Source of the DNA: Lasiosphaeris hirsuta
Taxonomy: Eukaryota; Ascomycota; Sordariomycetes; Sordariales; Lasiosphaeriaceae
NCBI GenBank assembly: GCA_030549175.1
Contig: JAUKUA010000001.1
Span: forward strand, 248,001-312,000
DNA length: 64,000 nt
Direction of reading: 5' to 3'
The translations under genes and the position numbers were made by a program. Under the pieces are notes generated by a model. It was not told the origin of the DNA, did no database searches, and saw nothing but the letters and a program-made list of their open reading frames with translations. Below are positions 32,818 through 44,481 of this stretch, in pieces (position 1 is the first letter of the stretch; each line of letters opens with the position of its first letter).

Positions 32818-34606
32818 CTGTATATAAGTGTCAGTAGTTGTATCAATTGCGATGTCGTAGTCCGCTGTGAGTGCTCATTGGATGGGTACCAAACTGCGAC
32901 GGCGGCATCGCTAAACTTATACAATTTCAATATCATTGTCCACAGTTCATGGTGTTGACTCTCGAGAATATGATGCCCAATAATAGTTGACCATCGTCCT
33001 GAGAATTTCATTATCTGTTCGATTCCCTCAAAGCATTCATGTCGACCTTTGTGCTTGGAAGTCATCAATGCTATTGATAGAACTAGAGGCTAAAACAATG
33101 CTGCTTTGTCGAGGGAACAATGTATCTTTGTTACCACCCGCATGGCATGAAAATAGTGCCGTACACTCTGTTGAGTAGCCCACGTTTGTCTTTTAACAGG
33201 AAATCCTGTGCAGTGACTACTCCGACTGGAAAGCGAGTCACGCGTAGTATCTCGATTGGGCTGGAAAGTCCGGTGGACTCTCTTTATTCATAACTATAGC
33301 TAGTGGTAGCCGTAAAAGTACCCAAGTACCGTAACTTGTTGGTTCTAAACTTGTCGGTACATGATACAGCTGAACATGGACTGCCATGGCCCATACCAGC
33401 CCGAGCCATCGTTTTTCTAATGAATGTGATTAGAACATTGCCTGTCTTATGACTGCCATATAGGTAAATAGCTTCGGCTGACCTTGTAATCTTAGATACC
33501 AGTCTGCTCAACCACCGACTTCCGCTACTCGAAGTGTATTGTGACCAAGGTGCCTACTAATCCAGCTCACCTTGATACCGACTTACCGGTTTAGACAGGA
33601 GACGCCACCCAGGTATGCCAGCCGCTGAGTGTTGCCCACTTTTGTCGGCACCATCAGGCCCTGATCGGCTCAACGACCGGTGGTCCCCAAGACCACCAAA
33701 AAGTAGCTCAGAAATGCCAAGCCAGAATTTTTCAATGCATCTCTGCCTTTTTTGGCACCAGTTTTTCAACACCACCACACCAAGCGATTCCGCCCCCCTG
33801 CCTTTGAAGTACCGGCTAATGCAAGGTGCAGACCGCACCTATTACGGTAACCAAAGTAAGCAAAATGCCAGAATTCTGCCAATCCTGAAGACCGTCAGAA
33901 AGGAGCGATTTGGACACGATCGCCGGTCCTGCACTAAATCCCACTGTAAATACAGCACACTCACCCACACACATAACCCTAACCCTTAAAACCAGACTCT
34001 GCACAGGCCAACAGTACAACGCTTCCGACCCACCTGGCTGATGTCACTATTTCAAAGTCCGCCCATCACTGCAATTTTAGCCCTCACGAAGGCTTGCATC
34101 ACCCCTGTAAGCTATCGGCCATCTCACAGCACGTGTCGGACCCGACAAATTCACAAAAAAGTCTTGGGGGCTAAAATTGCAGTGTCGATGCGGGAGTCTT
34201 TTTCGATGTTGTCGCAATTCAAGGGTAAAAGGGGCTACTGGCTGTGCGTGGGATCTGTCTCAGACTGCTTTGCGCATGATACCTTTTTTGAACAGATTTA
34301 ACCTTGATGCGAGCGCCGCACTTTTTATCTGACTGTTTCAATAACTTGAAGTGTTTTTGGCAGTTGAACGGCCAAAAGAGCTCTGGGTACTTTGTGACTG
34401 GCAGTATGTGGTGCAGTTATCTATTGAATAGGTAGTTTCTGCAACCTGATGATGATATAAGTCCCATCTCCAAACACGAGGAAATAACAGTAATCCAGGA
34501 CCCGAGGCTTTGAGAGTCACTGCGTGAGTATGTGACATTCTTGGCTAACAAGGGCCCCGCAAATGTCCCCAGATCATCGTTACCTAGTGCTCTGACATTG
34601 TAGACA
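32818..34606. other. 1.8 kb intergenic region containing a short inverted-repeat element
   Basis: Apart from the 118-bp element and the possible 5' exon of the SET gene, nothing is recognised. A telomere-like TAACCCTAACCCTTAA lies at 33974-33989, 78 bp from the inverted-repeat element. Confidence 0.5.
34067..34184 (+). mobile_element. 118-bp MITE-like element with perfect 17-bp terminal inverted repeats
   Basis: The left end reads CACTGCAATTTTAGCCC and the right end is its exact reverse complement, GGGCTAAAATTGCAGTG. The interior has no coding capacity. The flanks (CCCAT and TCGAT) show no clear target-site duplication. Three more termini of the same family occur in the window near 3.76, 47.9 and 48.03 kb. 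I infer a nonautonomous DNA transposon; the autonomous parent is not in the window. Confidence 0.75.
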
Positions 34607-36024
34607 CTACCGTGACGCACCGTAAGGAACTGTAGTAGCTGCTGCGGCAAAAACTGCTTTAGGATACTCCAGCAGCTCCAACAGCCTGGGATCCTCAGCA
34701 AACCTTGTCTCCAACACAGAGCAAATAGCGGGACCCTCAAAGATAGCCCGGCGCCAAATCCACCATTCCTGGGTCGGCATGACTATGGCATACCAATACA
34801 TGAGCAGCAGCATAGCTCCCGGGTCCTTTTCGGCCAGCAGGTTCAAATATCTCGGATCCGCATAGCCCAAGAAGCAGAGGTACTTGGCCTTGCCCGCGGG
34901 CCCGGACTCGGCGGCGATGATGATTTGGGCGAGCACGGTGGCGGCAGCGTGGTACGGATTGTTTTCGGGTGTGGAATGCTCGTCGAGGTTGAACATCTGG
35001 ATGAAGCGAGGAGGGAGAGCGAGGACCTCGTCGCCAACGCGTGGCGTGGGCGGAAGGTTATGGCGGGGACCGATCAGTATGGGATGGAAGATGCTAGAGG
35101 GGCGTTGCGGCTCGGTAATCTCGAAGACGGCCCTCTTACCGCCCGTCATCTTCATCCAGGAGAGGTCCAGGGGCGACGAGCGGGCGAGGGGCCAGGCCTC
35201 TGCGTAGGACGTCGCTCTAATGTCGGCAAAGGCTGAGGAGCCCAACAGGGCTGCGGCGGCCCATAGCGGATCTTTGTCCTCATCTTTTATGGGCTGTGAG
35301 AGTTTAGCGTTGAAGAGTGCGGTACCTTGGTACCAGTGGAAGGCAAGGGCGGATGTGACTTTTGGGCCCATCTGATTGCCGTTGACATGGATATGATAGA
35401 GATGAGACAAGGTGAGCACGATATGCAAGAGGTAGGGGTTCTGCGGCCCGAGTCAGCGTGGGGTTGGAGATGTTGGCCGAGGGAGATGGGGGAATGAGCT
35501 CACGACTTGAGCGAGCTTGATGGCTTTGCTTTGGAAATCGAAACAGTTTGCGCCGCTCCCAACGGGGAGTATGTTGCTGTTTGTAAAGTTGATGAGGAGC
35601 TCGCGATCACCCAGGGTTAGCTCATAGGTTTGGTCGTCCCGGCCGGCAAGAGGCAGCCGGATTGGGGTCTGGGGAAGGCATCTGGGTACGGGGCGACGGA
35701 GGTCGAGGTTAACCTTGAAAGCACCGCTAACCGCAAGCTGCATCTCAGAGGCGCCAGGCTCGTAATTGCACCCGACACCGTAAGAGGTGCATTTGCAACA
35801 TTGGGGCTTTGCCTCGTCACACTGCCATGCCCACGTCAGTCAGGGGCAACGGGCTTGGTATGCGACCCACGGCATCCACGGCATCCTTGGGCTATGCATA
35901 TTACCTTGACTCTCCGCAGCTTGCAATTGGCGCAACCATTTCTTGACTTGCGGTGTGTTTTGCGACTTCTGGCCCGCTGGTCGGATGCCAGCCCCAGCTG
36001 TCTGGGTGCGGTGGAAGGTGGCAT
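34607..36024 (-). CDS. Zn2Cys6 transcription factor
   Basis: Three exons: 36024-35905, 35821-35504 and 35440-34607 (introns of 83 and 63 nt), giving 423 residues. The binuclear zinc cluster, KSRNGCANCKLRRVK joined to CDEAKPQCCKCTSYGVGC, is split by the first intron between Lys and the third Cys, a common place in this family. The basic stretch before it (RARSRKTHRKSRNG) helps DNA contact and nuclear import. The rest is the mostly helical regulatory region of the fungal sterol-uptake-control (UPC2-like) type, with YLLHIVLTLSHLYHIHVNGN, ALAFHWYQGTALFNAKLSQP and PTQEWWIWRRAIFEGPAICS. It probably binds CGG-type sites as a transcriptional activator. It is divergent from the MDR oxidoreductase gene 1.03 kb away, so that gene is a possible target, though nothing proves it. 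Confidence 0.85.
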
Positions 36025-37057
36025 GGCTAGAGGACAAGATGTCGAATCACTACGGGCCAGACCTATACGAGTGGACAAGGTCACTCGAATCGGGAAATAG
36101 AGACGGGATCTTGACGCGGCGTGCAGACACAAGCAAGCGCGACGGTGAGGAAGACGGGGAGTGGAAATCAGCAAGCGCGACGGTGAGGAAGACGGGAGTG
36201 GGAAATTCGAAGTGCGGTACGAGCAGAGGAAAGCGCCTTCCAGATTGCCGGCACGCTCGCACTTTGAATTACATCACCTTGGTTGCACAGCAGCCGCTCC
36301 TGCCTCGGTGTGGGGTTTGTCGATTCGGTATCGAGGGCCCGAGACGTCGTCGAGGACGGGATCTGGCCCGCTGATAGGCCACTGACAGGCAGGCAACTGT
36401 ACCCCATGGTCCGAGCTTCTGCGCTAACCTCCGCTCGTAAGGATGTATAGGCTAACCCTGTTTCGTATCGACGATCAACGCACTGACTGGTTTCCGTATC
36501 CGTGCCGGCATTGCTTCGTGATGCATCGCTCGACCTTTGTTTGACTGCTCGCTTCTGCGTTAACGTTCTACGCTTGTCCACGCTTCGTTTTTCGAGTCTT
36601 GAACACCCTACATGGCCCGCGCCCGATCAGCATCTAAGTCCGCCCGACTCGGTCAATATGCTATGTCCGCAGACAGGCCTTATTTCCTGCGGCGCGAAGA
36701 CAGAAGACGACCAAGATGCGTGGCCACACCAGATCCGCGGATCATCCACGGTGCATCCATCCACCCATCGCATACGCTACGTCCATCTGCCTATCGCATT
36801 CCCTCGCGACCGGGCCGCCCACCGAGATCGACCAGAACCTGCCGCATACGGGGAAACCGGTCTAGCCGTCTGTCGGAGCGCGTGGTCCATTACATCTTTG
36901 AGTAAGGTAGGTAGGTAGGTATATAACAGGCGGTGACGGCCGTGAAAATGCCAACAATCTCAGTAAGTCACTCAATCATCAACCTCTCTTCATCATCTAG
37001 GTATATTTGGCCGGCTTCTCTCTTCCTACGCAACTCAAACGCTTCCGCACCTCCAAT
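36025..37057. promoter_or_regulatory. Divergent intergenic region between Zn2Cys6 gene and MDR oxidoreductase
   Basis: It contains both promoters. A 38-bp segment starting GCAAGCGCGACGGTGAGG is duplicated in tandem at 36133-36170 and 36171-36208, about 110 bp upstream of the regulator's start. A short CT/GTAGGTAGGTAGG run lies near 36903-36921. No further element can be named. Confidence 0.5.
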
Positions 37058-38221
37058 ATGGCCTCAACGATCATCATCCCCCCAACCATGAGGGCTCTTG
37101 TGCTTGAGAGCAAGCCCGACGGAGTAAGCATCACGCTCAAGACCGTTCCGACCCCAGAGGTCCAGCTCGGTAGCGTCGTCGTCAAGGTCCTTGCGAATCA
37201 TTTATATCCCGGAACCGTTAGAAAGTGGACGAACAAGGGCGACTCAGATTTCGTCTTCACTCACCCGTCCCCCATGATCCCCGGCAATTATGCCGTAGCT
37301 CGCGTTGTCGTTGCTGGCGCTGATGCCACGGCCCTCTCGCCCGGTCAGCTGGTCATCGTCGAGCCCTTTGTTCGCGGCCGCGACAACAGCGACATCCAAA
37401 TCCTCTGGGGTGCCTACGACGGCCATCTCCCAGCCTCCAAGAAGCTCGCTGCCAATGTCTGGCGCGATGGTCTGCTGGCCGAGTACGCCCGCACACCGCT
37501 GGAGAACACCTGGGCCGTGAACGAGGCCGTGCTCTGCGGCAGTCCTGCTGATGGCGGTTTTGGCTATTCTATCCCTGAGTTGGCTTTTATGCCTGTCAGC
37601 TGCGTCGCCTATGGCGGCCTTCGCGGTATCAATCTGAAGGCTGGCGAGACCATTGTCGTATCGCCAGCAACGGGTCTTTTCAGCATGTCGGCTGTTGCCA
37701 TTGCCACCGCCATTGGTGCCAAGGTGATCGCCGTTAGCCGCAATGCTGAGCGCTTGAAGAGGCTCCAGGAGATCTTTCCCAAGGTCAAGACCGTTGTGCC
37801 TACCGGCGATTCCGCCAAGGACACGGCGACTATCATGGCACACGGGCCGGTGGATGCCTTTGTCGACGTCTCGCCCCCCGAGGCCAAAGGATCGGGCCAT
37901 CTCAAGAGCTGCATAGATTCGCTGAGGCAGTATGGCCGCATCTCGCTCTTGGGCGGCCGAGGCGACCCTTCGATCCCCCTCTCGTACATCATGGCCGTCT
38001 TGAAGAACTTGACCATTCGTGGTCAGTACATGTACGAGCGAGAGGATGTCAAAGGCTTGATCAAGCTCGTCGAATCGGGAGCAATGCCTATTGGAAAGGC
38101 CGCCGGCATGCCTGTGGTCGGCCAGTTTTCGCTCGAGCGCTGGGCGGAGGGTTTCGAGGCGGCTGAGAGGGACTCGGTTCTGGCTGATATGGTCTCTTTG
38201 AGGCCTCATGGTACCGATTGA
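37058..38221 (+). CDS. MDR-superfamily alcohol dehydrogenase/quinone oxidoreductase-like protein
   Basis: I start at ATG 37058 (MASTIIIPPTMRALVLESKP) rather than the upstream ATG at 37007, because MRALVLE is the usual family opening. The product has 387 residues. The GroES-like N-terminal half includes VVVKVLANHLYPGTVRKW and GNYAVARVVVAGADA. The Rossmann half has GETIVVSPATGLFSMSAVAI, a variant of the GxGxxG loop, then GAKVIAVSRNAERLKRL and YGRISLLGGRGD. The zinc ligands of classical alcohol dehydrogenases (Cys and GHE) are not present, so this is a zinc-independent, NAD(P)-dependent member. Intronless. Its substrate is unknown. It converges on the deacetylase gene with only 95 bp between stop codons. 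Confidence 0.85.
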   Translation: MASTIIIPPTMRALVLESKPDGVSITLKTVPTPEVQLGSVVVKVLANHLYPGTVRKWTNKGDSDFVFTHPSPMIPGNYAVARVVVAGADATALSPGQLVIVEPFVRGRDNSDIQILWGAYDGHLPASKKLAANVWRDGLLAEYARTPLENTWAVNEAVLCGSPADGGFGYSIPELAFMPVSCVAYGGLRGINLKAGETIVVSPATGLFSMSAVAIATAIGAKVIAVSRNAERLKRLQEIFPKVKTVVPTGDSAKDTATIMAHGPVDAFVDVSPPEAKGSGHLKSCIDSLRQYGRISLLGGRGDPSIPLSYIMAVLKNLTIRGQYMYEREDVKGLIKLVESGAMPIGKAAGMPVVGQFSLERWAEGFEAAERDSVLADMVSLRPHGTD

Positions 38222-38316
38222 TTGTCCAACTTGGTAACAAAACCGCCTACATAGGCTGTAGCGCTGTGAGCGAGATACTAAACTTTCCAATCCTTTAGAG
38301 AGAATGAAACCTCACA

Positions 38317-39123
38317 TCACGCTTCTGACTTGAACTCATCCGGGTGTTCCAACACCCACTCTGCAACTTGATTACACGGCGCACACCAGATCTCAGGATC
38401 CTCGCTGATCTTTTTCAAGACCTCCTCCAAGACCCCAAACCTCTCCTCGCTCGTCAGCAAAAACGGATGGAACAGAATCGACAGATACCCCCCGGTCCTC
38501 TTGGTCTCGTCAATCTTTGCAAACAACCACTCCTTCAGAACCGCGGGCCCCAACACCTCGTCCGGCTCCCCATACTCCTTGCGTATCCCGCCAAAACTCT
38601 CCATGTAGTAAAACGCATCCACCCCCCTCCACTCAAACGGTAACACCACGACCCCCTCCTCCCCGATCCCAAACTCCCCCAGCGGCGACACATACCGCAC
38701 CCCGTGCGCTCTCAACAACCCCCACGTCCGCTCATTCACCTCACCCCCAGGCGGCCTGAACCCCTCATAGACAACACCATGCTCCTTCGCAGCCTCAAAA
38801 CTCCTCTCAAAATTCCCCCTCTCTCCGCCCTCCGTCAGGGCGTGCCACACCTCGTGCTGCCAGCCGTGCCAGGCGACCTCGTGGCCCCCCGCGCGCAGCG
38901 CTGCGACCGCCGCCGGGTAGACCCCCAGGCTCCAGGACTCGGCAAAGTAGGTGGCCGTCACGGCGTGCTGGGTGAGGAGGGCTAGGATTCGCGGGAGGGC
39001 GGTGATCGGGGCTGGGTGCGTTCCGATCGGGGCGTGCCAGAGCCCGCGCTGCACGTCGGCGGCTTCGCCGAGGTTGTCGAGGGTTAGGGAGATGGCTGCG
39101 CGGTACCGGGCGGGCCAGGACAT
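38317..39123 (-). CDS. NodB-fold polysaccharide deacetylase-like protein
   Basis: A single exon of 268 residues without a signal peptide. The NodB signature is visible: AAISLTLDNLGEAADVQRGL (catalytic Asp region, reading DN rather than DD), then TATYFAESWSL, GGHEVAWHGWQHEVWH with the two metal-binding histidines (H-x(3,4)-H), and YEGFRPPGGE. The tail includes YLSILFHPFLLTSEERF. Fungal relatives without secretion signals act inside the cell on small amides or on allantoin- or urate-type compounds. Some belong to the PuuE/HpuA branch rather than acting on chitin, so the annotation as chitin deacetylase should be avoided. The loss of the second Asp in the first motif makes activity uncertain. 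A GGT-repeat tract (39159-39183) lies just upstream of the start codon. Confidence 0.8.
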   Translation of the reverse strand: MSWPARYRAAISLTLDNLGEAADVQRGLWHAPIGTHPAPITALPRILALLTQHAVTATYFAESWSLGVYPAAVAALRAGGHEVAWHGWQHEVWHALTEGGERGNFERSFEAAKEHGVVYEGFRPPGGEVNERTWGLLRAHGVRYVSPLGEFGIGEEGVVVLPFEWRGVDAFYYMESFGGIRKEYGEPDEVLGPAVLKEWLFAKIDETKRTGGYLSILFHPFLLTSEERFGVLEEVLKKISEDPEIWCAPCNQVAEWVLEHPDEFKSEA

Positions 39124-40143
39124 GGTTTTTTTGTTGTGTGGGGGGTGGTTTGGGGATGGGTGGTGGTGGTGGTGGTGGTGGTGATTGGCGTCGTGGGAAG
39201 GGAGAGGGGGGTTGAGAGGCGGAAGGTGGGGAATGGACGGGATGCCGGGTGAGTTCCCCGCTGTCAGCTGGACTACGGAAGGGATTGGCGCGTTGTGAAT
39301 CGGCAGTTGGATCTTTTGTTTGTTCGGATTTCATTGATGTTGCGAGAGTTTAGACACTGAATCAAGGGTATCTCCTTTCTTCTAATTCACTCCCATTTGC
39401 CTTAGTGTAGTGTGAACCTTCTTCCTTTGTAGACAACAATAAGGGATTGCTAATAGATCCTTCTTTATCGCTCCACAAAGGACAATCATCACATCTCTTA
39501 TTGATAATAAGACTGACTTTGTACCTTTGTCGGGTACAGCCGTCGCAGAAACTGCCATCATCGGGAAATACTGTCTTTGGCAACTACCGAGGTATCGTTG
39601 ATAACAAACCTCCTGAGCCAGAGCTTTGGATATGTTCCTCGCCGTCTCCAAGAGTCAGCGAAGGCGTGCGTAAAATCAATTGATTTCCATTACCACTTGA
39701 AAGGAAGGCTTGAAAAACTTTGTGCGTTGCGAGTTGGTGACTTTGCACTTGATAATTCCAATAGACCAATATCATTGCAGAATTTAAAGATGGGGAAGCC
39801 ATTTGCGCCGGACAACAGCGCTTTGGTGTTCTCATTGTTATATAGATCTCTTGTTCTATAGGTAGTTATCTAATAGCTACTACTACTTTTTTTATACAAA
39901 ATATTAAATTCCTTCCGTTGCCAATTTTTTTTTTTTCCAGTGAAGCAGTAACGCTTTTGCTTCAGCGGTATCGGATGGTTGCAAGGCTTCGGGAAACATC
40001 CCCCGATAAGGCCCCGAACAGCGTTATCGTAGTAATACGCTGAATTGCGTTTGCGAATTCTGGATTTGCGGCTCATTGTGATTCGAACAGAATCAGAACC
40101 ATCTAGAGGTCGAGCAAGGTACGGAGGGCACACGTAGTTTTCT
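39124..40143. other. Intergenic region
   Basis: Holds the promoter of the deacetylase gene (with a GGT repeat at 39159-39183) and the 3' flank of the kinase/vWA gene. From 39.3 kb on the sequence is more AT-rich than its surroundings. No gene or repeat is recognised. Confidence 0.5.
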
Positions 40144-43100
40144 TCAGTTACTGTTTGGTGAAAAAGAAGAAAAAATCGACGAGACCCCGGGCAAATCCCG
40201 CGTTCGCCGCTGCGAACTGGACCGTTGAACCGGCCTATTCGCCTCATCTTCGCTCCGTGGTGATAGAGTTCCTCGAGTCGAACTCCTAGCCGGCGAGAAG
40301 GTGAAACCTTGAGGGGTGCTCTCTCGCGACGGGGAGACAGGAGATGCTTGGTGAGCATAGTACAATGCTCCTGGCGCCGAAGCATGGCTCGGCAAAGCGG
40401 ATCGCCTACTCTGCATCAATTCCTCATGGTCAAGCCCTTGCGTGGCGGAGCTCGACGGACTAGTAGTGTACGGACTCCAAGACGACGGGGACGGCAGCAT
40501 TGGTATTGGTCTGTTAACCCAATTCTCTCTCTTGTCCCACCGGGGCACGAGACTTCCGAGAAGCATCTTATAGACATCGCCTGTTGACGGCTCCATGTCG
40601 ACGAGGTCACTAAAACTCTGGTCAGAAGTGGTGTTGCCCGCGCAGGCGGACTTGTTCTGCTGCTTACGGAAGGCCTTGTTCCCCCAAAAGGTCGTCCAGT
40701 CTCTTCATTCTCGCAATTCCTTCAGGGTGGTTACCAAAGGCGATGAATTGAAATGTTATTGGGCGAGTTTCTTCAAAGTTGGCCTGCCAATCCCCAATCG
40801 TTGAAGGCTTTTGCGTTGGAGACTGCAATGCCTTTGGGTCCTGGCCGGCGAGCCCACAAAGGTTCTCCGTTATCCACTGACCGACGTCGTCCTCGTATGG
40901 TAAGCCTTCCCAGGCGCCATCTGTGAGAATTAACACCGTGGTCGGCTTTCTTTTCTTATCGCCGTAGGTGGCCATAATCTTATTCAATCTTGGACGTAGC
41001 TTTGTCTTCAACTTATGGATTGTCCGCGGCCGGGCTTTTGTCATGGCGTCGACAAAGTCCTGCACACCCTGGCGTTTTCCCGGTTCCACTGAGATTGTGG
41101 TTTCCATATCGGTAAAGTAGAGCTCGATCCCGTCGCTGTCGTATCCCAAAACTCGCCATACAAGGACCTCGAGCAGAAACGAAGCCTCGCGCCAATGTTT
41201 TGCCATGGTTGAACCGTTGTCGACGACGAATATCTACGCCGACCCCATCAGTGTACGCCAAAGTGAGGGGGGATGGAGGGGAGACTTTACGATGTCGCGA
41301 TGCAAGTAATGCGGGAGTAGAAGATCTTCGTTGATCTTTCCCTTGACGGATTTGCGACGATCCCGAAAACCAATGAGGCCCCCTAATGTTTTACTCTTCT
41401 CGAGTTTTTCAAGCTCATCAATGACTTGAAATGCCGTCAAGGGTTCGAGGGCGGATGACAAGGCAGTGGCTGCGGTCGGGTCTGGAGCCTGTTCCGTTTC
41501 GTGAAGTGGTGCAAAGGTTGGAAGGCTCTCGGAAGGCTTGCTGTTGAGCCTCAGGCTCTCGAGCAAAGCTCCACGATGTACTGACCGCTGTGCTGTTGGC
41601 TTGATTTTTGTACTGAGAAGCCTGGCCTCGCTCTTGAAGCGAGACCTGGTGATTGTGCTGGCCTCTGTCCTCTGCTCTCGTTGAAAGTGCCGCCGAGCCA
41701 TGTCCGAATCCAGGCGATTGATCCCGCCTTCCGATTCCTGATCAATTTCGGCTTTGAGGTCGAGCTCTTGGAGAAAAGACTCGATGAATTTTGGAACCTC
41801 TTTGTCCTGGGACTCGAGGTTTCTTATCAGCTCGCTGCAGTGTTCCGAGACCTGCTTCGCCTCCCATCTCTGCACTGCAGGCACGACTAGCATGTGGTTG
41901 TCGACCATGTCGAGAATCGCCGCGGTCAAGCCATCAGCACGGCGTGCAGAGATGCGGAGATACTCGTGCCAGTCCTTGACCACGTCTAATACTTTGTCGT
42001 TGTCGTGAAAAATGTCCTGAATTAGTCCCGTGTTGAGCTTTGCGTGTGCATGTCGGCGGATTGCATCGTATTGTTTGACCCCTTGCTTTCCTAACACCAC
42101 ATATGTGGCTGCAATAGAGAAGACACAACCTAAGGACCACACATCACTGTTTTGCAAAACTTTGTCAGGGAGTGTGGCCGTGTCGCCAACATCAAGCCAC
42201 TGTGCCTTCTCGGGTGCCGCTGAGCGAGCAATAGAATACACGTCAGTCATAGCGAACTCCTGAGGGCCCTGGGCGAGTACACATACCATATGTTCTTGTT
42301 CCACCGTAAACTTCGGCTTTTGCTTGGGCCTTGCCGTCTTCGGGAGCGAGCTGTATCCATGAGTCGCCAGGATCGGCGAGCTTGAAGTGATCCTCAACGC
42401 GAAGAATGTTTTCGGGTTTGATATCGCCATGCCAGCTTCGAAGGATGTCGTCAGTTGCGATGTAGAGAAATGGGGGGTAAAACACGGCGTCGCACACTCA
42501 CAAGTCGTACTTTCGTCCCGCAATGTCCAAGTGGTGAATGTTTGTGAGAGTCGCTGCCACTTCATTCATCGACTCGTAAAATGATCTAACCTCATCAGGT
42601 AGCACAGGGGGCTCTTCCTCGCTGATTGCACCGTTGAGATCGAAGTCGGCATACTCTAGCAATATGTTGTATGTTGGTTGATCGGGGTCAGCAGTGGACA
42701 CATAACATCCGTAATATTGGATCATGCCGCTCTGGGCACCAAGAGCCCGGAATGTCTTGACCTCTTTTTCGAAGCTTTGTTTGAGGGACTCGGGGAACTC
42801 CTTTAGGGCGAAACGCCAAAAACTGTGCTGCGAAGTACTACTAGACTGAACAAGGTCAGTTAGTGGCTTGTCAAGCATTGGTACGTACCGGACGCTGGAA
42901 GAGATGTGAGCGTACTTGGTGTGCATCGGCACTCCCATCTTGAAGAAGTAGGGAGTTATCCAAACCCGAGGCAATGACCAGCTCAGCAGGTATGTAAACC
43001 TTGTATAGCCTCGCCCGGTCATCTGATGGTTCCTGGCCGATACCATACGGTTGTATTGGCTCTTTAGCGTAGAAAGGGATAATGCGATGTGGGTGGAGCT

Positions 43101-43596
43101 TCTCGTCTAGCTCCGGTCCTAACTTGAAGACGAAAGGACACCATGCCGTCTGAGCTTCCCGCCAGCGGTCAAAAAAAGCGCTGTAGCTATCGCCAAGTCT
43201 GTCTTCTAGTTCGTCTTTGTCCAGCTTGGTCAAAAGTTCGTCTTCGCGAAGGGGAAGGTCGTTGTCTTCGAGTCGGCGGAACAGGGGCAAGAGTGCGAGA
43301 TGTCCTAATTCGAGCAAGATGAAGAGGATGCGACACATAGCAGCAATGCGTGTCGGACTTATATCGGGCGGTTCTGCGGACAACTTTTCGTGGGCCTCTC
43401 GCATGACGTGGTAGAGTGTCGAGTGCACATCGGGGTACCGGGCTTGTAATGCCTTGGTCAGGGACTCGACAAGGATGAACTTCCGGCCATCGGCGCTCTT
43501 CCGCTCGTAGAATTTGATCAATCGGCTGACTTCGTCATGGGGCGCGCGCTCGCCTTCGCCCTCGAGCGTCCCCGACGCGTCTCTGGCAGAGGGCAT
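40144..43596 (-). CDS. Protein kinase-like domain fused to von Willebrand factor A domain
   Basis: Six exons: 43596-42889, 42845-42502, 42435-42287, 42219-41291, 41233-40668 and 40609-40144, adding to exactly 1,053 codons plus stop. All introns are 43 to 67 nt with consensus ends. The N-terminal 235 residues are helical and unassigned. The kinase-like part has FWRFALKEF (VAIK-type Lys, about residue 251), TYNILLEYADFDLNGAI, FWHGDIKPENILRV (catalytic Asp about 355; HGD for HRD), LADPGDS (DPG for DFG), YAAPE (about 401) and DVWSLGCVF. After a linker comes a vWA domain starting IFVVDNGSTMAKHW, a MIDAS-like DxGST at 715-719, and then TTVLILTDGAWEG (about 840). The C-terminal 150 residues are Ser/Pro-rich. 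I infer a signalling or scaffold protein. Kinase activity is plausible because Lys and Asp are kept. ATG 43596 is the first in frame. Confidence 0.8.
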
Positions 43597-44481
43597 GGCC
43601 GGCGGTCGGCGAGCAGTCGGCGGTGACAATATGGGGGGCTAGGTCAATAGCGATAGCGATAGCGATAGCGATGGCGACGGCAATGTTGTCGCGAAAGCGG
43701 GGAACCGCAGCGAAACAGGAACGGGACGAAGGAAGCGCACAACTGCTGGGAAATGAGGGAGCACAAGGTGGTGCATCAACCAGAGCCTCGCGTTGATATT
43801 GGGGCGGGTCAAGCACTCGTCGTCCAACACTGGCCGTCACTTGCTGTCACGGTCTGCGACACCAGCGACCAAGGAAGGGGAAACATGGAAGGATAATTAA
43901 GGGGTCACACAGCTCGACATTCTGGGGCGCTACTGAAAAACCGATGAGGCAGGCAGAGCTCACGACGGCCAATCCAGGGCTTGCAAAACGAGGCGTTCGC
44001 GATGTGGAATGATTGGGGGGGGGTCCGGCAGTTTCCCGAGCTGAGTCGCCTTTTTTGCCGCCGTTGAAGATTAGGGTTTTGCGGGGTCAAATTGGGGCAT
44101 GTTCCTCGCCTGGGAGCGAAGCAAGTTGCGATTTCCGGATATCTATGCGGGCTCCGCGGTCTCCTTCCTCAGATTGCCTCCAAGCAAAGCTCAAGTGTTG
44201 TCAAAGGTGCGACCCTGCAGGTGGGGATCCATCAGCTCTGCGGGGGTATGAGTTGGTCAAGTTGGAGGGGATGGTGCGCGCGCTGCCACAGCCTTGCAGG
44301 CCCAAAAAGGCAGCCAGCTTCTGGGAATCGCTCCACCACGGACACGATGAGTCCAACTTAGGGCTCCAAACGATCCCATCCATCAACTTTTTCCGTTGCA
44401 GGAGGCAGATTTTTCCTGTTTCCTATTTTTACAAACGGACCTGCCGCCTTTCCCAGCGCGTAAAGGGCTTTCCAGCAGGCG
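43597..44481. promoter_or_regulatory. Divergent intergenic region with GATAGC hexamer repeat
   Basis: It lies between the kinase/vWA gene and the Ala-Pro protein gene and holds both promoters. Four copies of the hexamer GATAGC (about 43649-43672), followed by GATGGCGACGGC, sit 50 to 75 bp upstream of the kinase/vWA start. No other signal is recognised. Confidence 0.45.

Noticed and set aside
37244..38290. 348-codon minus-strand frame opposite the MDR gene
   Set aside because: The plus strand has the conserved oxidoreductase sequence; the antisense frame is long only because of codon bias.
40070..40135. tRNA-like GTTCGAATC box on the minus strand
   Set aside because: The stem around it cannot form a 5-bp T-arm with a 7-base loop, and no A box, anticodon arm or acceptor stem fits upstream.
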